64,000 nucleotides of DNA from Rhizobium sp. BK316 (GTDB taxonomy: Bacteria > Pseudomonadota > Alphaproteobacteria > Rhizobiales > Rhizobiaceae): positions 124,001 to 188,000 of the forward strand of contig NZ_JACHZR010000006.1 of the NCBI RefSeq assembly GCF_014193695.1. Reading direction: 5' to 3'. The notes under the pieces were generated by a model. The model was not told where the DNA came from. It saw only the letters and a list, made by a program, of their open reading frames with translations, and made no database searches. Position 1 is the stretch's first letter. Each line of letters opens with the position of its first letter. Shown here piece by piece: positions 35,567 to 43,561 of this stretch. The translations under genes were made by a program, and so were the position numbers.

Positions 35567-36031
35567 ATGGTAACCTTCTCCCAGAAGCCTGCAGAGGTGG
35601 AGAAGAAGTGGGTCGTCATCGACGCCGAAGGGCTCGTCGTTGGCCGTCTCGCTTCCGTCATCGCTATGCGTCTGCGTGGCAAGCACAAGGCAACTTTCAC
35701 GCCTCACGTTGACGACGGCGACAACGTTATCGTTATCAACGCTGACAAGGTCGTTTTCACCGGCAAGAAGTATTCCGACAAGGTTTACTACTGGCACACC
35801 GGCTATGCCGGCGGTATCAAGGAGCGTACGGCTCGTCAGATCATCGAAGGCCGCTTCCCGGAGCGCGTCCTCGAGAAGGCTGTTGAGCGGATGGTTCCCC
35901 GCGGCCCGCTCGGCCGTCGCCAGATGAAGAACCTGCGTGTTTACGCCGGCCCGAACCATCCCCATGAAGCCCAGCAGCCGTCCGTCCTCGACGTGGCCTC
36001 GCTGAACAAGAAGAACGTAAGGAGCGCCTGA
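35567..36031 (+). CDS. rplM: 50S ribosomal protein L13
   Basis: A 154-residue early-assembly protein of the large ribosomal subunit. The start is ATG at 35567 (MVTFSQKPAEVEKKWVVIDA) with AGAGAGAG upstream; a longer in-frame reading from 35453 would run through the leader hairpin and is rejected. Family sequence GRLASVIAMRLRGKHKATFTPH and MVPRGPLGRRQMKNLRVYAG is intact. rpsI starts three bases after its stop. Confidence 0.98.
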   Translation: MVTFSQKPAEVEKKWVVIDAEGLVVGRLASVIAMRLRGKHKATFTPHVDDGDNVIVINADKVVFTGKKYSDKVYYWHTGYAGGIKERTARQIIEGRFPERVLEKAVERMVPRGPLGRRQMKNLRVYAGPNHPHEAQQPSVLDVASLNKKNVRSA

Positions 36032-36034
36032 TAA

Positions 36035-36508
36035 ATGGCTGACCTTTCCTCCCTGAAGGATCTCGGCACGTCGTCTGAAGTAGCAGCTGCTGCTCCGGCT
36101 CACGTCCGCAAGGTCGACTCGCTTGGCCGTTCCTACGCGACCGGCAAGCGCAAGAACGCCGTTGCCCGCGTTTGGGTCAAGCCGGGCTCCGGCAAGATCA
36201 TCGTCAACGGCAAGGAATTCGCGGAATATTTCGCACGTCCGGTTCTGCAGATGATCCTGCGCCAGCCGATCGTCGCTGCTGCCCGCGACGGCCAGTTCGA
36301 CATCATCGCCACGGTTGCCGGCGGCGGTCTCTCCGGACAGGCCGGTGCTGTTCGCCACGGTCTGTCCAAGGCCCTCACCTACTTCGAACCGGGCCTGCGC
36401 TCGGTCCTGAAGAAGGGCGGCTTCCTGACCCGCGACAGCCGCGTCGTCGAACGTAAGAAGTACGGCAAGGCCAAGGCCCGCCGTTCGTTCCAGTTCTCGA
36501 AGCGCTGA
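36035..36508 (+). CDS. rpsI: 30S ribosomal protein S9
   Basis: A 157-residue small-subunit protein whose basic tail reaches the decoding P site. The core SYATGKRKNAVARVWVKPGSG and GLSGQAGAVRHGLSKAL are canonical, and the C-terminus ends ARRSFQFSKR with the conserved final Lys-Arg. The N-terminal ~30 residues are an Ala-rich extension typical of alphaproteobacteria. It is co-transcribed with rplM and ends at a strong terminator. Confidence 0.98.
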   Translation: MADLSSLKDLGTSSEVAAAAPAHVRKVDSLGRSYATGKRKNAVARVWVKPGSGKIIVNGKEFAEYFARPVLQMILRQPIVAAARDGQFDIIATVAGGGLSGQAGAVRHGLSKALTYFEPGLRSVLKKGGFLTRDSRVVERKKYGKAKARRSFQFSKR

Positions 36509-36533
36509 TCGCTTTCTGGATATGCTTTCATGG

Positions 36534-36566
36534 AAAGGCCGGGTTTTCGCCCGGCCTTTTCGTTTG
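36534..36566 (+). terminator. Terminator of rplM-rpsI
   Basis: Stem AAAGGCCGGG / CCCGGCCTTT with a 6-nt loop followed by TCGTTT, 25 bases after the rpsI stop. It separates the ribosomal operon from the toxin-antitoxin promoter 13 bases further on. Confidence 0.88.
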
Positions 36567-36578
36567 TGCTGTAATCTT

Positions 36579-36610
36579 TTGACAAATTCCCACTGTGAAT
36601 TATAATTCAC
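36579..36610 (+). promoter_or_regulatory. Consensus promoter with overlapping operator for the toxin-antitoxin operon
   Basis: TTGACA (36579-36584), a 16-base spacer, TATAAT (36601-36606): both hexamers are exact consensus. The perfect 16-bp palindrome GTGAATTATAATTCAC (36595-36610) covers the -10, the expected layout for autorepression by the antitoxin. The predicted start falls at about 36613, the A of the toxin ATG. Confidence 0.85.
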
Positions 36611-36612
36611 AC

Positions 36613-36903
36613 ATGATCGAAGTTCGTCAGACCGCCTTATTCACCAAATGGCTTGGCGAGCTTCGGGACGGAAACGCCCGGATGCGCATTGTCACGCGGA
36701 TTCGCCGTCTGGAATTGGGAAATCCCGGTGACGTGAAGCCAGTCGGTGAAGGCATCAGCGAAATGCGCATCACCTATGGCCCCGGCTATCGCATCTATTT
36801 TGTACGGACAGGCGATACGATCGTCATTCTTCTCTGCGGTGGAGACAAATCCTCGCAGAACCGCGACATCGCCTTGGCGAGGCAACTGGCAAAGGAGATT
36901 TGA
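36613..36903 (+). CDS. RelE/ParE-superfamily toxin (HigB/HI1419-like)
   Basis: A 96-residue basic protein, MIEVRQTALFTKWLGELRD, with the RelE-fold core (RIRRLELGNPGDVKPVGEG, MRITYGPGYRIYF, ILLCGGDKSSQNRDI) of the HI1419-type addiction-module killer proteins, which probably cleave ribosome-bound mRNA. There is no Shine-Dalgarno sequence before ATG 36613, and the transcript is predicted to begin at that ATG. An in-frame GTG at 36595 would lie inside the operator and is rejected. It is followed one base later by its antitoxin gene, giving a toxin-first order. Confidence 0.93.
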   Translation: MIEVRQTALFTKWLGELRDGNARMRIVTRIRRLELGNPGDVKPVGEGISEMRITYGPGYRIYFVRTGDTIVILLCGGDKSSQNRDIALARQLAKEI

Positions 36904-36904
36904 G

Positions 36905-37201
36905 ATGCCTTTCGAAACCACCCGCTTCGACATTCAAGATCACCTGAAAACGCCAGAAGAACGCATCCTTTATCTCGAGGCTGCATTCGAGGACGGCGAC
37001 CCCTCCCTCGTCGCCCATGCGCTCGGCGATGTTGCCCGTGCGGTAGGGATGACCTCCGTCGCCAAGGGGGCCAGCGTCACTCGCGAAACGCTCTACAAAT
37101 CACTCAGCGAAACGGGAGACCCCCGGCTTTCGACTTTCTTCGGCGTGATCAAGGCGCTCGGCTTGAAGATTTCCATCTCGTCCGATCAGGATGCAGCCTA
37201 G
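36905..37201 (+). CDS. Antitoxin of the HigA/HI1420-like family
   Basis: A 98-residue protein with an N-terminal toxin-binding region (FDIQDHLKTPEERILYLEAAFEDGD) and a C-terminal helix-turn-helix (VARAVGMTSVAKGASVTRETLYKSL), as in the HI1420-type antidotes. ATG 36905 overlaps nothing but is one base from the toxin stop, with AAGGAG upstream. It should neutralise the toxin and repress the operon by binding the palindrome at 36595-36610. Confidence 0.93.
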   Translation: MPFETTRFDIQDHLKTPEERILYLEAAFEDGDPSLVAHALGDVARAVGMTSVAKGASVTRETLYKSLSETGDPRLSTFFGVIKALGLKISISSDQDAA

Positions 37202-37213
37202 TAAAACGATGCC

Positions 37214-37591
37214 TCACTCCGGCTTGTTGAAGAAAGCCTCAAGCCGATAGCCGTCCGGATCGATGATGAAGGCGGCATAATAGAACTGGCCGTAATCCGG
37301 ACGGATGCCCGGCGCACCGTTGTCCTCGCCGCCATTGGCCAATGCGGCAGCGTAGAAGGCGTTGACGGCTTCCTCACTCGTCGCAACGAAGCAGAAATGC
37401 AGTCCCGAGCCGCGATCCGCCGGCACCGGGCGCTCCACTTCGCTCACCCAGAAGGCAGGCCTCTCGGCGCCGTACCCCATCGTTCCCTCGAAATTCGACA
37501 GCCGCTCGTAACCGAGCGGCGCCAGTGCCGCATCATAGAACTGGCGTGACCTTTCGAGGCTTTTGACCCCGATCGAAACGTGATCGAACAT
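37214..37591 (-). CDS. VOC/glyoxalase-family protein
   Basis: A 125-residue vicinal-oxygen-chelate protein, MFDHVSIGVKSLERSRQFYDAALAPLGYERL, ending YAAFIIDPDGYRLEAFFNKPE. The metal-site His near residue 4, another His (LHFCFV) and Glu near 119 are present. The type is common in rhizobia as a dioxygenase-like or lactoylglutathione-lyase-like protein with unknown substrate. ATG at 37591. Confidence 0.9.
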   Translation of the reverse strand: MFDHVSIGVKSLERSRQFYDAALAPLGYERLSNFEGTMGYGAERPAFWVSEVERPVPADRGSGLHFCFVATSEEAVNAFYAAALANGGEDNGAPGIRPDYGQFYYAAFIIDPDGYRLEAFFNKPE

Positions 37592-37735
37592 TGCCTGTGG
37601 CTCCCTGGTGATTTGCTTGCAGCAGCTTCTTGGAAGCGATTTGCGAAGTCAACGCATGGGCAAGCCAAAGCCGCATCTGCTTGCAATCGACCTGCCGCTC
37701 GCCTACCCCATGCTGGAGAGACAAGGAATCTTGAT

Positions 37736-38104
37736 ATGTCGACCGACCAGCCCTCACCCTTCGCCACCACGCCCGAACCGCCCTATTACGTCGTTACCTT
37801 CTCCTCCCTCCGTACCGAGGGCGACAATGGCTACGGCGCCATGGCCGACCGGATGACGGACCTGGCGCTGCAGCAGCCGGGCTGTCTCGGGGCTGAAAGC
37901 GCGAGGGATGCCGATGGCTTCGGCATCACCAACTCCTACTGGGCCGACGAGGAAAGCCTGAAGGCCTGGAAACAGGTGGCAAACCATCTTGCCGCCCAGC
38001 GCCTCGGCCGTGAGCGCTGGTACAAGCAATATAAGGTTCGCATTGCGCGGGTAGAGCGCGCTTACGAATTTATCGCAGAGGAAGGAGCCTCCCATGGCGA
38101 ATAA
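37736..38104 (+). CDS. Antibiotic-biosynthesis monooxygenase (ABM)-like protein
   Basis: A 122-residue ferredoxin-fold protein. The start at ATG 37736 (MSTDQPSPFATTPEPPYYVV) has AAGGA upstream. The ABM-type pattern runs MADRMTDLALQQPGCLGAESARD to NSYWADEESLKAWKQV. The gene overlaps the following ureohydrolase by 11 bases, so the two are co-translated. Function is unknown; quinone monooxygenases and heme-degrading enzymes share this fold. Confidence 0.88.
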   Translation: MSTDQPSPFATTPEPPYYVVTFSSLRTEGDNGYGAMADRMTDLALQQPGCLGAESARDADGFGITNSYWADEESLKAWKQVANHLAAQRLGRERWYKQYKVRIARVERAYEFIAEEGASHGE

Positions 38105-39047
38105 GACCATCGACCATGCCTTCACGGCACAGAGCCTTACATCGGCCGCCTCCGACCCGACCTTTGCCGGCGCGCTTTCCTTCATGCGCCGCCGCTTCAC
38201 CAAGGATCTGACAGGAGCCGATGCCGTCGTCTGGGGCATTCCCTTCGATGCGGCGACCTCCAACCGGCCAGGTACACGCTTCGGGCCGCAGGCGATCCGC
38301 CGGGCTTCGGCGATCTTCGACAATGATCCGCAATATCCGTTCCAGCGCGATCTCTTCGCCGAGATGGCCGTCATCGACTACGGCGACTGCCTGCTCGACT
38401 ACGGCAATCATCAGGATACGCCTGCAGCCATAGAGCGGCAGGCGAGCGCCATTCTCGACAGCGGCGCCTTCCTGCTCACCCTCGGCGGCGATCACTATGT
38501 CACCTGGCCGCTGCTGAAGGCGCATGTCGATCGCCACGGCCCGCTGGCGCTCGTGCAATTCGACGCGCATCAGGACACGTGGTTGGACGACGAGCGCCGT
38601 ATAGACCACGGCTCCTTCGTGGCCCGTGCGGTGCGCGCCGGCCTCATCGATCCTGACCGCTCGATCCAGATCGGCATCCGCACGCACGCGCCAGAGGATT
38701 TCGGCATCCATCTTCTCTACGGCCATCAGGTCGAGGATATGAGCGCGACCGAAATCGCTTCCGCAATCATCACGCATACGAAGGGCTCGCCCGTCTACCT
38801 GACCTTCGACATCGATTGCCTCGATCCGGCCTTTGCGCCCGGCACCGGCACGCCGGTTTCCGGCGGCCCGTCCAGCGCGAAGATCCTCTCCGTGCTGCAG
38901 CGCCTGAAGCAGCTCGATGTCAGAGGCGCAGACGTCGTCGAAGTCTCCCCGCCCTACGATCACGCCGATATCACCGCCATTGCGGGGGCGACAGTCGCGA
39001 TGTATATGCTGGGTCTTCACGCCGAACGGCGCGCAACGGCAGGATGA
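38094..39047 (+). CDS. Agmatinase/arginase-family ureohydrolase
   Basis: A 317-residue manganese ureohydrolase hydrolysing a guanidino compound to urea plus an amine. Metal motifs GGDHYVTWP, FDAHQDTW and FDIDCLDPAFAPGTG are intact, the last strongly agmatinase-like, so putrescine formation from agmatine is the likely reaction. The start is ATG 38094 behind GAAGGAG, inside the end of the monooxygenase gene. argC follows 80 bases downstream, linking the area to arginine and polyamine metabolism. A guanidinobutyrase role is possible. Confidence 0.92.
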   Translation: MANKTIDHAFTAQSLTSAASDPTFAGALSFMRRRFTKDLTGADAVVWGIPFDAATSNRPGTRFGPQAIRRASAIFDNDPQYPFQRDLFAEMAVIDYGDCLLDYGNHQDTPAAIERQASAILDSGAFLLTLGGDHYVTWPLLKAHVDRHGPLALVQFDAHQDTWLDDERRIDHGSFVARAVRAGLIDPDRSIQIGIRTHAPEDFGIHLLYGHQVEDMSATEIASAIITHTKGSPVYLTFDIDCLDPAFAPGTGTPVSGGPSSAKILSVLQRLKQLDVRGADVVEVSPPYDHADITAIAGATVAMYMLGLHAERRATAG

Positions 39048-39127
39048 CTGCTGTTATCAAATTGATTCAACTTCATGGCAAACTGATTCCGGAAACAATC
39101 CGAACCCACTGAAAGTGCAGGATAATC

Positions 39128-40051
39128 ATGGCAGCAAAGATCTTCATCGATGGCGAGGCTGGAACGACGGGTCTGCAGATCCGCGAGCGTCTGGCGGAGC
39201 GCCGCGATCTTGAGCTGCTGTCGATCCCGACCGAGAGCCGCAAGGACAAGGCGGTGCGTGCCGCATTGCTCAACGAGGCCGATATCGCCATCCTCTGCCT
39301 GCCTGACGATGCCGCCAAGGAAAGCGTCAGCCTGATCGAGAATGACCGTACAAAGGTAATCGACGCCTCGACGGCGCATCGCGTCGCCGAAGGCTGGGCG
39401 TATGGCTTTCCGGAAATGAGCAAGGAGCAGGCCGGCGTCATCGCCTCGGCCAAGCGGGTCGCCAATCCTGGCTGCTGGCCGCAAGGCCCGATCGCCATGC
39501 TGCGCCCGCTGATCGTGGCCGGCCTGGTACCGGCCGATTTCCCGGTCACGGTCAACGGCATTTCCGGTTATACCGGCGGCGGCCGCACCATGATCGAGGA
39601 TTACGTCGCCAAGGGCGAGGATGCTCCGGAATACATGCCCTACGGCCTGAACTTCAAGCACAAGCATCTGCCGGAGCTGCAGCGCTACGCCAGGCTTGGA
39701 CGCGTGCCCTTCTTCCAGCCGGTCGTCGGCAATTTCGCACAGGGCATGGTCGTGACCGTGCCGCTGCAGCTCTCGCATCTGCCCAAGGTGCCGAAGGGTG
39801 CTGACCTACATGCCGCCATCGCCGACTATTATGCCGGCATCACGGGTTTCGTGGAGGTCGCCCCCTTGGAGGCGTCGGAACGCACGCCGGAGCTCAACCC
39901 GGAAATCTATAACAACACCAACCGCATGCGCCTGCACGTCTTTGCTAATGACGATATCGCGCAGGCGCTGCTCGTCGCCGTCTATGACAACCTCGGCAAG
40001 GGCGCTTCGGGTGCCGCCGTGCAGAACATGGATTTGATGCTGGGCGTATAA
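39128..40051 (+). CDS. argC: N-acetyl-gamma-glutamyl-phosphate reductase (type 2)
   Basis: A 307-residue NADPH enzyme of arginine synthesis reducing N-acetylglutamyl phosphate to the semialdehyde. The short form is typical of Rhizobiales. It begins MAAKIFIDGEAGTTGLQIRE with the nucleotide loop, has the active-site Cys116 in VANPGCWPQG, and the GISGYTGGGRTMIEDY region near 150. ATG at 39128. Confidence 0.97.
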   Translation: MAAKIFIDGEAGTTGLQIRERLAERRDLELLSIPTESRKDKAVRAALLNEADIAILCLPDDAAKESVSLIENDRTKVIDASTAHRVAEGWAYGFPEMSKEQAGVIASAKRVANPGCWPQGPIAMLRPLIVAGLVPADFPVTVNGISGYTGGGRTMIEDYVAKGEDAPEYMPYGLNFKHKHLPELQRYARLGRVPFFQPVVGNFAQGMVVTVPLQLSHLPKVPKGADLHAAIADYYAGITGFVEVAPLEASERTPELNPEIYNNTNRMRLHVFANDDIAQALLVAVYDNLGKGASGAAVQNMDLMLGV

Positions 40052-40175
40052 CGCCCGGCAATGCCTATTATCAGGCGGTTGCGGCATTTGCGTTCGACGG
40101 TCTGCTTCGGTAGTAGCTGATACGATTGCCCGCCTGATATGAAAGCCTTACACTCTCCCATGTGAGGGGAGCTCA

Positions 40176-40940
40176 ATGGCGTCGGTTCTGATCGGCATCG
40201 CCATCATTGGAGGCACGACCGCAACCGTGCTTGCGGCCTATTACATTATGCATCTGGTCATGGGCGGCGACCCGGGCGGACGTGACAGGGAGCTGGCCAG
40301 TTCAGTCATCACCCGCATTGCCAGCTTGCACGCACTCATCCTTGCCCTCGTTTTCGCGCAGGAAATGATCGAATACCAGGCTCTGCGGACGGAAAGCGCA
40401 GTGGAAAGCAATGCAGTCGGCGATGTCTTCTATGATGCCGAGCGCTATGGCCCGGAGGCGCAGGCACCGATCCAGAAGGCGCTGAAAGACTATGTCCGTA
40501 TCGTCATCGAGGAGGAATGGACCGAACTCGGACGGACCGGCGAACTCTCATCGGCGGCCTGGGATCAATGGAACAACGCCTATCTCAGGATTCTCGAGTT
40601 GGCTCCCGTCAATGCCAAGCAGCAGAGCCTGCGCGGCCACATGCTCGATGAAATCCATACAATCTCGGAATCCCGCGACCGGCGGGAAAACAGCGGCACC
40701 GACTCCATCAGCCTGATCTTCTGGTTTGCGGCGGTTTCGGGCGTGATCTTCACCGCCATCGGCTATTACCCCTACGCGCCCGACGGCCGCAACCTGCTGC
40801 TCCTGTCTATCTTCGGCGTCTTTACCGGCATCATCCTCTTCTTCATCTACGCCTTCTCTAATCCTTACAGCCCACCCGCCACGCTGTTTCCAACAGCTTT
40901 CGAGCGATTGCAGGAAGAGATCGGCGGGCCTGATCCGTGA
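40176..40940 (+). CDS. DUF4239-like membrane protein
   Basis: A 254-residue protein starting at ATG 40176 with GAGGGGAGCTCA upstream. It has an N-terminal helix (~3-28), a second hydrophobic region (~45-65), a hydrophilic middle domain with conserved SLHALILALVFAQEM, and two C-terminal helices (~178-235). This arrangement matches the DUF4239 / bestrophin-like group. Function is unknown; ion-channel activity would be speculation. Confidence 0.85.
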   Translation: MASVLIGIAIIGGTTATVLAAYYIMHLVMGGDPGGRDRELASSVITRIASLHALILALVFAQEMIEYQALRTESAVESNAVGDVFYDAERYGPEAQAPIQKALKDYVRIVIEEEWTELGRTGELSSAAWDQWNNAYLRILELAPVNAKQQSLRGHMLDEIHTISESRDRRENSGTDSISLIFWFAAVSGVIFTAIGYYPYAPDGRNLLLLSIFGVFTGIILFFIYAFSNPYSPPATLFPTAFERLQEEIGGPDP

Positions 40941-40991
40941 GCGGAAATGCTCCGCACACCTCGCCCAAACCTATCGCCGTCATGCGCCACA

Positions 40992-41013
40992 GCAAAAGAC
41001 AGTCGCCTTTTGC
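40992..41013 (+). terminator. Possible terminator after the DUF4239-like gene
   Basis: Stem GCAAAAG / CTTTTGC with an 8-nt loop, followed by GGCGTTTTGC. The T-run is short, so this is tentative. Confidence 0.35.
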
Positions 41014-41103
41014 GGCGTTTTGCGGTAAAAGCGGCACGCTGTCAGCAAGGCTGCGCTGCTTGAAAGGCGCGCGGCCCCTGTTTCACGCCGATGGGAGGCC
41101 CTC

Positions 41104-41208
41104 ATGAAAACGATCCTGAGCAACCAGAAAAACAAGATCAACACTCAGGATATCCGTCTTCATGTCCAGCTTGCTTTCACGCGCGAGGAAAAACCCGCGG
41201 CGTCCTAA
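41104..41208 (+). CDS. Short upstream ORF overlapping the ABC exporter start
   Basis: A 34-residue ORF, MKTILSNQKNKINTQDIRLH and 14 more residues, with a GGGAGG ribosome site six bases before its ATG. It ends at TAA 41206-41208 and so overlaps the first 47 bases of the ABC exporter in another frame. The exporter ATG has only a weak AGGA. Translation of the short ORF could control or couple the exporter. It may be non-functional; no family is recognised. Confidence 0.45.
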   Translation: MKTILSNQKNKINTQDIRLHVQLAFTREEKPAAS

Positions 41209-42982
41209 CCACAGCCTCTCCACCGCAACGCACATCCACAACAGGCGCCAGCTGCGCCTGCGCAAGTTCCTGTCCTACTTCCGGCCGCATCTTCCGCTGC
41301 TTATGGCCGATATTGCCTGCGCCGTCGTCGTCGCTGCCGCCGCAGTAGCATTGCCGCTCTGCGCCAACATCGTCATGGGCTATCTCATCGCGCTCAACGA
41401 TACTTCTTCGGCCTATTGGCAGATTCTCGGCATGGGCGGCGTCATGCTGGCCATTGTGGCAATAGAGACAGCCGCCATCTTCTTTGTCGATTATCGCGGC
41501 CACATGATGGGTGCGCATATCGAGGCGAATATCCGCCAGGAACTGTTCGATCACTGCCAGAAGCTCTCCTTCGGCTTCTATGACCGGCACCGCACCGGCC
41601 AATTGATGAGCCGCATCGTCGGCGACTCCTTCTGGCTGGGCGAACTTTTCCATCACGGGCCTGAAGACCTGCTGATCGCCATTCTGAAGTATGGCGGGGC
41701 CATGACGGTCCTGTTCTTCATCGATCCGCAGCTTGCGTTTCTGATCCTCCTGCTGACGCCTTTTGCTGTGGCTTATGCGCTGCATTTCAACAGGCGCATG
41801 AATCGCGCCCTTGAGGCAAGCAAGCAGGAGATCGCTGCCGTCAACGAAAGGGTCGAAGATGCGCTGGCCGGTATCCGCGTCGTCCAATCCTTTGCCAACG
41901 AGGATCTGGAGCGGAAACGTTTTGCTGCCTTGAACCGGCGCTTCCTCGAAAGCCGCTCCGATGGCTACCGGAGCGAAGCCTGGTTTTCCGCCGGCGCCGA
42001 AACCTTCGCCCAGATCATCACGCTTCTGGTCGTCATCCTCGGCGGATTGCGCATCCTTGCGGCGGAACTCACCATTGCGGACCTTTTGACCTTCCTGCTC
42101 TGCGTCGGCGTTCTCGTCGATCCGGTCAAGCGGATGGCCAATCTCGCCCGGCTCTGGCAGGAGGGTTATACGGGGTTTGTGCGGGCGATGGAGATCCTGG
42201 AGATCGATCCTGACGTGATGGATCGTCCCTCGGCCCGCGCGTTGCATATGCCGAAGGGAGAGATCAGGCTCTCGAATGTCGATTTCAGCTATGTCGACGG
42301 GGCGGAGGTGCTCAGCAACCTTTCGCTGACCATCCGGCCTGGTGAATTCGTGGCGCTCGTCGGCCCGTCGGGTGTGGGGAAAAGCACGCTCTGCGCGCTG
42401 CTTCCCCGCTTCTATGATGTCACTGGCGGTTCGATCGAAATCGATGGCACCGATATCCGCGATGTGACACTTGCCTCGCTGCGCAGCCACCTCGGCGTCG
42501 TGCAGCAGGATGTCTATCTCTTCGCCGGCACCGTGGCGGACAATCTGCGCTACGGCAGACCGGACGCGACAGACGAAGAGGTGGAGGCCGCAGCCCGCGC
42601 CGCCCATGCGCATGAGTTCATCATGGCATTGCCGCAGGGCTATCAGACTGATATCGGCCAACGCGGCGTGAAACTCTCGGGCGGCCAGCGCCAGCGGCTG
42701 ACGATCGCTCGCGCTTTCCTCAAGAACCCTGCCATCCTCATCTTCGATGAGGCGACGAGCGCGCTCGACAATGAAAGCGAGCGGGCCGTGCAGCAGGCCT
42801 TCCTGACGCTTGCAAAGGGGCGCACGACGCTCGTGATCGCTCATCGCCTTTCGACGATCCGCCACGCCGACCGTATTCTGGTGCTGACAGGCGACGGTAT
42901 CGTCGAAGAAGGCAATCACGACAAGCTGATGGAGAGCGGCGGCATCTATGCCAATCTCTATGGGCTGCAGGCGAGCATCTGA
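41162..42982 (+). CDS. ABC exporter with fused membrane and ATPase domains
   Basis: A 606-residue half-transporter that should work as a homodimer. About six helices lie in residues 35-320. The nucleotide-binding domain has Walker A GPSGVGKSTLCALLPR, Q-loop VVQQDVYLF, signature LSGGQRQRLTIARAF, Walker B AILIFDEATSALD and the H-loop VIAHRLSTIRH. It belongs to the MsbA/lipid and multidrug exporter type. The start is ATG 41162; the first ~35 residues are poorly conserved-looking, and a later start is possible. The substrate is unknown. Confidence 0.93.
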   Translation: MSSLLSRARKNPRRPNHSLSTATHIHNRRQLRLRKFLSYFRPHLPLLMADIACAVVVAAAAVALPLCANIVMGYLIALNDTSSAYWQILGMGGVMLAIVAIETAAIFFVDYRGHMMGAHIEANIRQELFDHCQKLSFGFYDRHRTGQLMSRIVGDSFWLGELFHHGPEDLLIAILKYGGAMTVLFFIDPQLAFLILLLTPFAVAYALHFNRRMNRALEASKQEIAAVNERVEDALAGIRVVQSFANEDLERKRFAALNRRFLESRSDGYRSEAWFSAGAETFAQIITLLVVILGGLRILAAELTIADLLTFLLCVGVLVDPVKRMANLARLWQEGYTGFVRAMEILEIDPDVMDRPSARALHMPKGEIRLSNVDFSYVDGAEVLSNLSLTIRPGEFVALVGPSGVGKSTLCALLPRFYDVTGGSIEIDGTDIRDVTLASLRSHLGVVQQDVYLFAGTVADNLRYGRPDATDEEVEAAARAAHAHEFIMALPQGYQTDIGQRGVKLSGGQRQRLTIARAFLKNPAILIFDEATSALDNESERAVQQAFLTLAKGRTTLVIAHRLSTIRHADRILVLTGDGIVEEGNHDKLMESGGIYANLYGLQASI

Positions 42983-43083
42983 GGTCCGATGAGCCGACAT
43001 GCGGAACCGTTCGGCAGACAGGTCCTGAACTGTTCCGCAGATCGACCAAGTGCTATTTCTCTTCGACTGGAGGAAGGAACACC

Positions 43084-43437
43084 ATGACAGTGCTGCGCAT
43101 CGTACCGAATATCGCCGCCGCCTCCATCGAAGAGGTGCGCAACTTCTATTCCGAGCTGTTCGATCTCGACATCGTGATGGATCATGGCTGGATCGTCACT
43201 CTTGCATCCGACAAGCGAGCACTCACCCAGATCGGCATCGCGACGGAAGGCGGATCGGGAACCGCAGTGCCTGACGTTTCGATCGAGGTCGATGATGTGG
43301 ACGAGGTCCATCAGCGTGCGGTGACAGGTGGACATCAGATCGTCTACGGGCCGGCCGACGAGCCCTGGGGCGTTCGTCGTTTCTATATTCGCGACCCCAC
43401 CGGCAAGCTGCTGAATATCCTCTCTCACGCAGGCTAA
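43084..43437 (+). CDS. VOC/glyoxalase-bleomycin-resistance-like protein
   Basis: A 117-residue protein with the VOC pattern NIAAASIEEVRNFYSELFDLD at the start and GVRRFYIRDPTGKLLNILSHAG at the end. ATG 43084 follows GGAGGAAGGAACACC, a strong ribosome site. Substrate unknown. It lies 101 bases after the ABC exporter and may share its promoter. Confidence 0.9.
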   Translation: MTVLRIVPNIAAASIEEVRNFYSELFDLDIVMDHGWIVTLASDKRALTQIGIATEGGSGTAVPDVSIEVDDVDEVHQRAVTGGHQIVYGPADEPWGVRRFYIRDPTGKLLNILSHAG

Positions 43438-43561
43438 TCGGCTCCGTCAGACGCAGGGAGGATCATTGCAATGCTTGCGAAAGCCTCTATTCTGCGACAG
43501 CCGTGCGAGACACGAAATAACTGCTTTCATTGAGAATTTTCGAAGATAGCCAGATCATACC

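Noticed and set aside
41177..43000. Minus-strand 607-codon frame opposite the ABC exporter
   Set aside because: The exporter has complete Walker and signature motifs in the plus frame.
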